Source: Patulibacter sp041648495 (lineage in GTDB: Bacteria > Actinomycetota > Thermoleophilia > Solirubrobacterales > Solirubrobacteraceae). From it: DNA of 5,810 nt. Below the pieces are notes generated by a model. It saw nothing but the letters and a program-made list of their open reading frames with translations, was not told the origin of the DNA and did no database searches. The stretch is taken from contig JBAZOW010000227.1 of assembly GCA_041648495.1 (NCBI GenBank), positions 1-5,810 on the forward strand. Direction: 5' to 3'. The first letter of the stretch is position 1. Every line of letters begins with the position of its first letter. A program made the position numbers and the translations under genes. Shown here piece by piece: positions 1 to 5,016 of this stretch.

Positions 1-364
1 CGACGGGCGCTTCTCGGGCGGCACGTCCGGCCTCTCGATCGGCCACGTCTCGCCGGAGGCGGCGTCGGGCGGCGCGATCGCCCTGGTCGAGGACGGCGAC
101 ACGATCGCGATCGACATCCCCAACCGCGCGATCGAGCTGCAGGTCTCCGGCGAGGAGCTGGCCGAGCGCCGCGCCCAGCTCGAGGCGACCACCGGCTACC
201 GCCCGGTCGACCGGGACCGCGTGGTCTCCCCGGCGCTGCGGGCCTACGCGGCGATGGCGACCTCGGCCGACACCGGCGCGGTCCGCGACGTCGATGCCGT
301 GGAGCGTGCGGTGGCGCAGGCGGCGGCGAGCGACGCCGCGGCGAAGGCGGACGCCGCGGTCTGA
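1..364 (+). CDS. ilvD: Dihydroxy-acid dehydratase, C-terminal fragment (5' end outside window)
   Basis: The first complete codon is at position 2; 120 codons remain before the TGA at 362-364. IlvD dehydrates 2,3-dihydroxy-isovalerate and 2,3-dihydroxy-methylvalerate to the 2-keto acids in cytoplasmic valine, isoleucine and leucine synthesis, using an Fe-S cluster and Mg2+. The fragment opens with DGRFSGGTSGLSIGHVSPEA, the highly conserved C-terminal signature of the IlvD/Edd family, including the serine assigned as catalytic base. It continues with GGAIALVEDGD, IDIPNR and a late LRAYA..ATSADTGAVRD block, which match the IlvD rather than the Edd branch as I remember them. The last 20 or so residues are an Ala-rich tail beyond the usual end and probably lack catalytic importance. 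The gene converges on the TetR gene with only 17 bp between stop codons. Family identity is secure; no start or promoter is visible. Confidence 0.96.
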   Translation, partial: DGRFSGGTSGLSIGHVSPEAASGGAIALVEDGDTIAIDIPNRAIELQVSGEELAERRAQLEATTGYRPVDRDRVVSPALRAYAAMATSADTGAVRDVDAVERAVAQAAASDAAAKADAAV

Positions 365-379
365 GGGCCGGCGCGGCTC
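365..379 (+). terminator. Possible weak stem-loop between convergent ilvD and tetR ends
   Basis: The 17-bp gap contains GCCG (367-370), loop GCG, CGGC (374-377). The stem extends by one G-T wobble and one G-C pair to 365/379. There is no T-run on either strand. It could be a small bidirectional terminator, but short GC dyads are common by chance in DNA of this composition. Confidence 0.2.
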
Positions 380-381
380 GG

Positions 382-951
382 CTACGGGACGAGCGCTCGG
401 GCGACGACGCCTCGCAGGGCGTCGCGGCGACGCTCGTGGTCGGCCGGGGCGTCCTCCAGTGATGCCGTGAACGTCGCGCTGACCGGGGACCAGGTCCCGG
501 CCAGCGCGATCACGAGGGCGTAGACCTCGTCCGGGCGGATGTCGGCGACGATCCGTCCCTCCGCCTGGGCCGCGCGGATCGCGGCGTGCTTCGGGTCGGA
601 GTGCCCGGGGTGCGCCTGGAGCAGCTCGCCGACGGGGACGCGCTCCAGACGGCACCAGCTCGCCAGTCGGACGAGCTCCGGATCGGTCAGGTACGAGTCG
701 TACAGGGCGACGGCGTAGCCCGGCAGGTCGTTGGGCGTGAACGGGACGACGTCGACGATCCGGTGCAGGTGGCGCTCGAAGACGGCCTCGAACAGCCCGT
801 CCTTCGACCCGAACCAGCCGTACATCTGCGCCTTGTTGACGTGGGCCGACGCCGAGATCCGGTCGACCCGCGCGCCGGCGATTCCGTACGCGGCGAACTC
901 CGCCGTGGCGGCGTCGAGCAGTCGCTGCCTGCTCTTCTCCCCGTCCCTCAC
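382..951 (-). CDS. TetR/AcrR-family transcriptional repressor
   Basis: This 189-residue protein is a one-component regulator: the N-terminal domain binds DNA as a dimer and the C-terminal helices bind an unknown ligand that releases it. Residues 7-54 form a canonical TetR N-domain: a first helix (RQRLLDAATAEFAAYG), the helix-turn-helix at about 28-47, then Y-G-W-F-G-S-K-D-G-L-F. The C-terminal half, with AAIRAAQAEGRIVADI and LAGTWSP, resembles the C-domain subtype usual in actinobacterial TetR proteins (TetR_C_17 type, from memory). Length is normal. The start is a GTG at 951, chosen because GAGGAG at 958-963 sits 6 nt upstream; the nearby ATG at 965 is out of frame. It is divergent from the reductase gene, and a dyad in the shared gap is the likely operator, so it probably represses that gene and itself. 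The ligand is unknown. Confidence 0.93.
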   Translation of the reverse strand: MRDGEKSRQRLLDAATAEFAAYGIAGARVDRISASAHVNKAQMYGWFGSKDGLFEAVFERHLHRIVDVVPFTPNDLPGYAVALYDSYLTDPELVRLASWCRLERVPVGELLQAHPGHSDPKHAAIRAAQAEGRIVADIRPDEVYALVIALAGTWSPVSATFTASLEDAPADHERRRDALRGVVARALVP

Positions 952-957
952 GCGTCG

Positions 958-978
958 CTCCTCATGCGTTGAATCATA
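958..978 (-). promoter_or_regulatory. Candidate -10 box and ribosome binding site of the TetR gene
   Basis: On the minus strand TATGAT (978 down to 973) matches the sigma-70 -10 consensus at five of six positions. GAGGAG (963 down to 958) is a strong Shine-Dalgarno site 6 nt before the GTG. Transcription would begin near 966, giving a short leader. The -35 position (about 996-1001) holds only a weak match, consistent with a modest promoter. The putative operator lies inside the -35/-10 spacer. Confidence 0.5.
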
Positions 979-997
979 CCAACAAACTAGTTAGTCT
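969..997 (+). promoter_or_regulatory. Candidate promoter of the SDR gene
   Basis: TTGAAT (969-974) is followed after 17 bp by TAGTCT (992-997). Both hexamers are partial matches to sigma-70 consensus (four of six and three of six). The predicted start, near 1004, leaves a leader of under 10 nt. This fits the poor Shine-Dalgarno sequence: GAAGG ends only 1 nt before the ATG. The reductase mRNA may therefore be nearly leaderless, which is common in actinobacteria. Promoter assignment is tentative. Confidence 0.35.
982..995. promoter_or_regulatory. Putative TetR operator (ACNAACTAGTTNGT)
   Basis: The sequence ACAAACTAGTTAGT is a palindrome centred between 988 and 989, with six of seven symmetric pairs matching. 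It is also an AT-rich island in otherwise GC-rich DNA. Size and symmetry fit a TetR-family operator. It lies in the -35/-10 spacer of the candidate TetR promoter and overlaps the spacer and -10 box of the candidate reductase promoter, so one bound dimer could block both. I saw no second copy in the window. Confidence 0.6.
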
Positions 998-1012
998 GCT
1001 ACGGTCGAAGGC

Positions 1013-1966
1013 ATGATCACCAGCGACTTCGGTTCCACCAGCACCGCGTCCGAGGTGGTCGCGGGCATCGACCTGTCCGGTCGGCGGGCGATCGTCACCG
1101 GCGGCGCGTCGGGCATCGGGCTCGAGACCGCCCGCGCCCTGGTGGCCGCCGGCGCCGAGGTCACGTTGGCCGTGCGCAACACGGAGGCGGGTGACGCCGC
1201 GGCCGCCGACATCGCCGGGACCACCGGCCGCGACGTCTCCGTCGCCCGGTTGGACCTCGCCGACCTGGCGACGATCGACGCGTTCGTCGCCGCCTGGGAC
1301 GGGCCGTTGCACATCCTCGTCAACAACGCCGGCGTGATGGACACGCCGCAGGGGACGACGAAGCAGGGCTGGGAGACGCAGTTCGGGACCAACCACCTGG
1401 GCCACTTCGCGCTGGCGGTCGGCCTGCACGACGCCCTGACCGGTGCGGACGACGCGCGGATCGTCTCGGTGTCGTCGAGCGGCCACGCGTCGTCGCCGGT
1501 CGTCTTCGACGACCTCTTCTTCGCGCGTCGCGAGTACGACCCCGGTCTGGCCTACGGGCAGTCGAAGACCGCCAACAGCCTGTTCGCGGTCGAGGCCACG
1601 CGTCGCTGGGCGGACGACGGGATCACCGCCAACGCCCTGATGCCGGGCGGGATCTGGACCCCACTGCAGCGTCACTGGAGCGCGGAGAAGCGCGAGGCCG
1701 CCGAGCAGCAGGCCCGCCAGGCGGAGGCTGCCGGGGCCTTCCGGATGAAGACGCCGGAGCAGGGCGCCGCGACGTCGGTCTTCCTTGCCACGTCCCCGCT
1801 GGTCGCGGGCGTCGGCGGCCGCTACTTCGAGGACTGCAACGAGGCCTCGGTGGTCGACCAGATCGAGGGCGTCCACGGCGTCCTGCCGCACGCGCTCGAC
1901 CCGGACGACGCCCGGCGGCTGTGGGACGTCTCCGAGGAGCTCGTCGCCGCCGCGCGGGCGGTCTGA
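1013..1966 (+). CDS. Short-chain dehydrogenase/reductase (SDR), retinol dehydrogenase-like
   Basis: This 317-residue cytoplasmic NAD(P)-dependent oxidoreductase has all classical SDR elements. The cofactor glycine motif TGGASGIG is at 29-36, a D-L pair at 81-82, NNAG at 104-107, the tetrad Asn at 127 (TNHLGHF), the catalytic Ser within the S154-S156 cluster (RIVSVSSSGH), YGQSK with the Tyr/Lys pair at 181/185, and the PGGIWT loop at 211-216. The layout, with 25 residues between the serine cluster and Tyr and a DDL-type segment before it, resembles the RDH/WW-domain oxidoreductase-like group rather than FabG. The ATG at 1013 gives an N-terminus (FGSTSTASEVVAGIDLSG) of the form usual in actinobacterial homologues. 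Substrate is unknown. R55 after the second strand hints at NADP preference, which is inference. The divergent TetR gene probably controls it. Confidence 0.93.
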   Translation: MITSDFGSTSTASEVVAGIDLSGRRAIVTGGASGIGLETARALVAAGAEVTLAVRNTEAGDAAAADIAGTTGRDVSVARLDLADLATIDAFVAAWDGPLHILVNNAGVMDTPQGTTKQGWETQFGTNHLGHFALAVGLHDALTGADDARIVSVSSSGHASSPVVFDDLFFARREYDPGLAYGQSKTANSLFAVEATRRWADDGITANALMPGGIWTPLQRHWSAEKREAAEQQARQAEAAGAFRMKTPEQGAATSVFLATSPLVAGVGGRYFEDCNEASVVDQIEGVHGVLPHALDPDDARRLWDVSEELVAAARAV

Positions 1967-2383
1967 CTACCAGGCGCCGAACAGCGGGCCGGTGATCCCG
2001 GCCGGGATGTCCTGCGTCTGGTTGACCAGGTAGAAGAGGATCAGCAGGCCGCCGATCAGGGCCAGGTTCTTGTTGAAGTTGATCTGCTCGCCCTGCTTGG
2101 CCTGCGGGTCGGTCTCCTTCCAGTGCGGGTGCATCATGAAGGTGACCGGCACGAGCACCAGCGCGATCACGAGGGCCGCGAGGTCGGTCCAGATGCCGAG
2201 CAGGATCGCGAGGCCGCCGACGGCGAAGATCAGGCCGCTGACGATCACGCCGGCTTCGGCGGCCGGTACGCCCTTGGACGCGGCGTACTGCGCCATGCCC
2301 TTGCTCTGGGTCAGGTGCCCGACGGCGGAGAGCAGGAAGATCACGGCCAGCAGGATGCGGCCGACGAGGAAGAGAATGTCCAT
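1967..2383 (-). CDS. DoxX-family integral membrane protein
   Basis: This 138-residue protein has four predicted membrane helices, at about residues 3-22, 43-64, 67-84 and 105-120. The first helix is followed by GH, a usual DoxX feature, and FMMHPHW...NFNKNLALIGGLLIL before the last helix is the typical DoxX C-terminal block. DoxX was named for a subunit of an archaeal thiosulfate:quinone oxidoreductase. Most bacterial members are uncharacterised, though some have been linked to redox stress complexes, so no reaction is assigned. The ATG at 2381-2383 begins right before the first helix. A weak AGGA (2397 down to 2394) lies 10 nt upstream. Its stop codon abuts the reductase stop with no space, so the two transcripts must overlap antisense or end inside each other. 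The upstream gene on the same strand ends 167 bp away, so it probably has its own promoter. Confidence 0.88.
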   Translation of the reverse strand: MDILFLVGRILLAVIFLLSAVGHLTQSKGMAQYAASKGVPAAEAGVIVSGLIFAVGGLAILLGIWTDLAALVIALVLVPVTFMMHPHWKETDPQAKQGEQINFNKNLALIGGLLILFYLVNQTQDIPAGITGPLFGAW

Positions 2384-2419
2384 GGTGAAGAAGTCCTAAG
2401 TACTTGCGGGTGAAACTAC

Positions 2420-2503
2420 CTGGACGGGATCGTACCACGTAAAGCGGACTGCGGTCCGATTTCTTCCTCGGGCCGTTCGTCGATGTCGACTTTGCCCGTC
2501 CAG
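2420..2503 (-). promoter_or_regulatory. Upstream region of the DoxX gene with long-range inverted repeat and small dyad
   Basis: CTGGACGGG (2420-2428) and CCCGTCCAG (2495-2503) are perfect 9-bp inverted repeats. The second overlaps the loop and left arm of the hairpin at 2484-2520, so the two structures exclude each other. Between them CGGAC (2445-2449) and GTCCG (2454-2458) form a small dyad with a 4-nt loop. A minus-strand TACGAT near 2427-2432 could serve as a -10 box, but no convincing -35 accompanies it. This stretch presumably holds the DoxX promoter; the exact start cannot be called. Confidence 0.3.
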
Positions 2504-2520
2504 AACGGGCAAACTCGACA
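2484..2520 (-). terminator. Long stem-loop downstream of the GyrI-like gene (terminator or leader element)
   Basis: TTTGCCCGT (2491-2499) and ACGGGCAAA (2505-2513) form a perfect 9-bp stem around a 5-nt loop. After one C-C mismatch, the stem continues for 6 more pairs (2484-2489 with 2515-2520). It begins about 30 bp past the stop codon of the GyrI-like gene. Its placement suits a terminator for that gene, but no T-tract follows on either strand, so it would be a no-tail type terminator. It could instead be a leader structure or operator for the DoxX gene. The inverted repeat is certain; its role is inferred. Confidence 0.5.
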
Positions 2521-2550
2521 CCTCCCGCCGGTGTTCTCCCCAAACGCCGC

Positions 2551-3072
2551 TCACTCCGCCACGAGCCTGGCGATCTGGGTCCTCCACGCGCCCACGTCCG
2601 ACGTCTCGGCGGGGCCGACCAGGTACTGCTCCGTCCAGGCCACGTTCCGACCGTCCTCGGTCGCCCACGTGATGCCCCGATCGGCGGCCCACTGCTCCAG
2701 GTGGCGGTACGCGGAGTCGAGGTCGCGGTCCGCCCAGGTCTCGTCGTCCGCGCTGTAGGCGCCCTCGTGCACGTGGACCGCGTAGCGGCCGGCGGGCAGC
2801 TCGCCGAAGAACGCCTCCCCGGTTCCACCGCTGCCGACGCCACCGTCGACCGGAACGCCGATCTCGACCTCGAAGTCGCCGTCGAGCGCGAAGCGGTGGT
2901 ACCGGAAGAACGGGGCGGCGGCAGGCGTCAGGTCGAGCTCGCCGACGGCGCCGAACAGCGCCGGGAAGGTGGAGTCGGCAAAGCCGCGGAACTCGCTGTC
3001 CCCCGATCCGGACCCGGCGATCGCCAGGTAGCGGATCGGGACGCGGTCTTCGAGCGTGGGGATGCTGGGCAT
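2551..3072 (-). CDS. Stand-alone GyrI-like small-molecule-binding protein
   Basis: This 173-residue soluble protein spans a single GyrI-like/AraC-effector-binding fold with no DNA-binding domain. Recognisable blocks, N to C, are RYLAI (14-18), PALFGAVGELDL (37-48), PFFRYHRF (54-61), EVEIGVPVD (68-76), GELPAGRYAVHVHEGAY (90-106) and a late W-TEQYL strand before the terminal helix. The FFRYH, GVPV and LPAGRYA order is diagnostic of the family. Such proteins bind small, often aromatic or cationic molecules. Some stand-alone actinobacterial members hydrolyse cyclopropane-type DNA-alkylating antibiotics. Whether this one senses, sequesters or hydrolyses anything is unknown. The ATG at 3072 has GGAG (3086 down to 3083) 10 nt upstream. 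No membrane segment or signal peptide is seen. It is divergent from the secreted gene pair, but a functional link is not established. Confidence 0.82.
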   Translation of the reverse strand: MPSIPTLEDRVPIRYLAIAGSGSGDSEFRGFADSTFPALFGAVGELDLTPAAAPFFRYHRFALDGDFEVEIGVPVDGGVGSGGTGEAFFGELPAGRYAVHVHEGAYSADDETWADRDLDSAYRHLEQWAADRGITWATEDGRNVAWTEQYLVGPAETSDVGAWRTQIARLVAE

Positions 3073-3087
3073 GGCGGGGCTGCTCCG

Positions 3088-3106
3088 GGTCGGTGGTCTC
3101 CCGACC
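3088..3106 (-). promoter_or_regulatory. Stem-loop just upstream of the GyrI-like gene's ribosome binding site
   Basis: GGTCGG and CCGACC form a 6-bp stem around a 7-nt loop. It ends 1 bp from the GGAG Shine-Dalgarno element (3083-3086) of the minus-strand gene. If transcription starts upstream of it, the folded stem would border the ribosome site. An operator role is equally possible. Confidence 0.35.
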
Positions 3107-3308
3107 GTAGACCGGGCGCCCGGGGTGATCTCATCGGTCGGCGAACCGTTGAGCGATGTTTACGGTCATCCGTGACCCCCGAATGTGAGTACCGGGTGTG
3201 CGGCGATCGTGAGCAGCGTAAGAATCGTCGGATATCCGCGTTACGAGCGCCTGCGCCGGAATCCGTCTGTATAGGGTGATCAGCGACCCGCTCGGCACCG
3301 TGCCGGAC

Positions 3309-3333
3309 GGGGCGCATCCGCCCCTCAGAGGAG
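3309..3333 (+). promoter_or_regulatory. GC stem-loop abutting the Shine-Dalgarno site of the first secreted gene
   Basis: GGGGCG (3309-3314), loop CATC and CGCCCC (3319-3324) form a perfect 6-bp GC stem. AGAGGAG (3327-3333), a near-ideal ribosome binding site, follows 2 nt later and ends 6 nt before the GTG start. The site decides the GTG at 3340 over the in-frame ATG at 3418. The stem may keep the site open, because its GGGG arm could otherwise pair with the CCCC at 3336-3339. Confidence 0.55.
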
Positions 3334-3339
3334 ATCCCC

Positions 3340-5016
3340 GTGGCACCACCGGTGTGCAGTAACACCACCCGAAACGCACGAGCGACGGGTCGTGTTCCAG
3401 CGATCGTCAGTGCCGCGATGGCGCTGTTCCTGACGATCGTCGGGCTGACGTTCGGCCCGGCCGCCGCGCAGGCCGGGACCTGGGACATCTTCCCGACGAT
3501 CACGAACCAGACGGGCTCGGATGCGCCGACATGCTCGGGCGGCGCATCGGGTGGCTGCATGTACCTGCAATCCGCGGGCATCGTCGACGGCGACTGGAAG
3601 TCCACGCCGGCCGGGGGCAACCGCTGGCTCCCCAACGGCAGCTCCGACAATCCCAACTTCGACGCGCCGCACCTGGCGGAGGGCGCCGACGGCTACTGGG
3701 CCTACTCGATGCCGGACGGCAGCCTGTTCAGCATCGCCGCCGAGGACGACCAGGGCGTCACGGACCTGACCAACGAGGCGTACGCCGGTTGTGGCGTGGC
3801 GCCGGGTAAGGGTCCCGCACCCGAGGGCACCACCTGCCTCGCCACCTATCCCCCGGGCACGAACGGCGACCCGTCGAGCTCGGACTTCAAGCCCCAGTTC
3901 ACGTTCTACTCGTACGGCGGACCGACACCGCCGTTCACGGCGGCCGGCCAGGTCTGCAGCACGACCACGGGGAGCACCCGGTGCGGCGCGGGGTTCCAGT
4001 GCGCGCCGGTCGACACCGGCCGGGTCGGGGGCGTCGGATGCCGTGACCAAGCGGCTGCCCCGGGAGCAGGCCAGTGGAGCCCGACCGACCCGAACAACCC
4101 GATGTGGCTGAACTTCGTCAACCTCGGCGACAGCCCCGTGATGATGGCCAACCTCAACACCATTCCCCTGACCGAGGGGTGGGGATCGGGTCCGAACTAC
4201 ACCTTGGCGTGCACGATGCAGAACAAGGGCGACAGCTGCGCTTTCATGACCAGCGGCGGCTGCTCGATGTGGAAGGCGCCCAACTGCGGGTCGGACGCGA
4301 TCCAGATGATCCCCCAGGACGGCTGGACGACCGGATCGGTGATGGTCATGCAGCAGGCCTCGGTCACGAAGGGCATGGCTGAAGACCTGGCCGGGGAGAT
4401 CGACGCCGTGATCCAGAGCGTGATCTGGCACGCGCTCACGTCCCCGACGGCGCCGAGCGCGCCGAGCGGCGAGACCGTCAAGCCGCGGATCACCAAGCTG
4501 CGGGCGTCGATCGTCCCGGCGGTCAAGAAGGCCAAGGCCGCCAAGGCGAAGTCGAGCACGGCCCCGGCCGTCCAGGTCGCGTACCGCAATGCGGCCCGGG
4601 CGCGGTCGGTCCTGACGTTCGCTCGGGAGACCCCCGGTCTGCGGCAGGGAGGCCGTTGCGTCGCCGCGACCGCCAAGGCCAAGCAGCGCGGTGGCGCGTC
4701 CTGCAAGCGGTGGACGACCCTCCCCGGAGTCGCCACGCGGACGTCCACGCACGAGCTCTGGACGCCGAAGGGTGGGAAGGCCTGCCCCAAGGCTGCCCAG
4801 CGCGGCCCGAAGAAGGGCAGCCGTTGCCAGCAGCGGTCCTCGCTCCGCGGCCATCAGCAGAACGCCGACGTCGCCGGCGTCAACCGGGTGACCGTCTCGA
4901 AGGTGGGCGGCAAGAAGCTCGCGGCCGGGCGATACCGCGTCAGCGTCCGTTCGTTGGCCGGCACCGTCAAGAGTGCACAGACCGCGACCACCTTCCGGAT
5001 CGGGAAGGCATCGTGA
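3340..5016 (+). CDS. Secreted Cys-rich protein with C-terminal actinobacterial beta domain (first paralogue)
   Basis: This 558-residue protein has no function I can name. Residues 1-45 form a Sec signal peptide: Arg-containing N-region, hydrophobic stretch 21-39 (AIVSAAMALFLTIVGLTFG), and an AQA cleavage site before G46. The mature N-terminal region (46 to about 365) has 12 cysteines (65, 73, 151, 166, 206, 215, 221, 234, 291, 300, 308, 316), many Gly, Asn and aromatic residues, MP-D-GS (124-128) with EDD (135-137), and PTDPNNPMW (248-256). This suggests a disulfide-stabilised beta-rich domain. A Pro/Ser linker and a Lys/Ala stretch (395-404) lead to a C-terminal domain (about 410-558) with GGRC, C-K-RW, GVNR, LAAGRYRVSV and TTFRI, a pattern common in Thermoleophilia surface proteins. 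No LPXTG, membrane anchor or catalytic motif is seen, so the protein is probably released or held noncovalently at the surface. The start is GTG with a strong ribosome site. It overlaps its downstream paralogue by 4 bp. Confidence 0.9.
   Translation: MAPPVCSNTTRNARATGRVPAIVSAAMALFLTIVGLTFGPAAAQAGTWDIFPTITNQTGSDAPTCSGGASGGCMYLQSAGIVDGDWKSTPAGGNRWLPNGSSDNPNFDAPHLAEGADGYWAYSMPDGSLFSIAAEDDQGVTDLTNEAYAGCGVAPGKGPAPEGTTCLATYPPGTNGDPSSSDFKPQFTFYSYGGPTPPFTAAGQVCSTTTGSTRCGAGFQCAPVDTGRVGGVGCRDQAAAPGAGQWSPTDPNNPMWLNFVNLGDSPVMMANLNTIPLTEGWGSGPNYTLACTMQNKGDSCAFMTSGGCSMWKAPNCGSDAIQMIPQDGWTTGSVMVMQQASVTKGMAEDLAGEIDAVIQSVIWHALTSPTAPSAPSGETVKPRITKLRASIVPAVKKAKAAKAKSSTAPAVQVAYRNAARARSVLTFARETPGLRQGGRCVAATAKAKQRGGASCKRWTTLPGVATRTSTHELWTPKGGKACPKAAQRGPKKGSRCQQRSSLRGHQQNADVAGVNRVTVSKVGGKKLAAGRYRVSVRSLAGTVKSAQTATTFRIGKAS
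5002..5016 (+). promoter_or_regulatory. GTGA stop-start overlap coupling the two secreted genes
   Basis: The GTG start of the second gene (5013-5015) overlaps the TGA stop of the first (5014-5016). GGGAAGG (5002-5008), a moderate Shine-Dalgarno sequence, lies 4 nt before the GTG and inside the first gene. This arrangement indicates one mRNA and translational coupling, so the two products are probably made together and in similar amounts. Confidence 0.75.

Larger units (their letters stand above)
3073..3339. promoter_or_regulatory. Divergent intergenic region with several inverted repeats
   Basis: This 267-bp region must carry the promoters of both the GyrI-like gene (minus) and the secreted gene pair (plus). 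Visible dyads are GGTCGG/CCGACC (3088-3106), the perfect 12-bp palindrome CCGGGCGCCCGG (3112-3123), ACCGT/ACGGT (3145-3149 and 3162-3166), GGTCA-TCCG-TGACC (3164-3177) and CGGCAC-C-GTGCCG (3293-3305). TATAGG at 3270-3275 is a possible plus-strand -10 box, but no -35 stands at the right distance. I cannot fix either transcription start, and no small gene is convincing here. Confidence 0.45.

Noticed and set aside
974..1891. A 305-codon minus-strand frame opposite the SDR gene
   Set aside because: The product is Arg, Gly and Val-rich with no recognisable fold, while the plus strand encodes every SDR motif in order. It is a codon-composition shadow.
2484..2520. The hairpin as part of a CRISPR array or mobile-element end
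   Set aside because: There is only one copy, with no regularly spaced repeats, no transposase and no target-site duplication nearby.
1623..2843. A 406-codon minus-strand frame spanning parts of the SDR, DoxX and GyrI-like genes
   Set aside because: It crosses three well-supported genes in other frames and gives Pro, Arg and Ser-rich sequence, so it is not a real gene.
3131..3379. A possible 82-residue small protein in the intergenic region
   Set aside because: It runs antisense through the strong ribosome site and start of the secreted gene, has no supported start and shows no recognisable motif.
2928..3656. A 242-codon minus-strand frame crossing the divergent promoter region
   Set aside because: It overlaps the start and signal peptide region of the secreted gene and the N-terminus of the GyrI-like gene in another frame, without any domain or good ribosome site.
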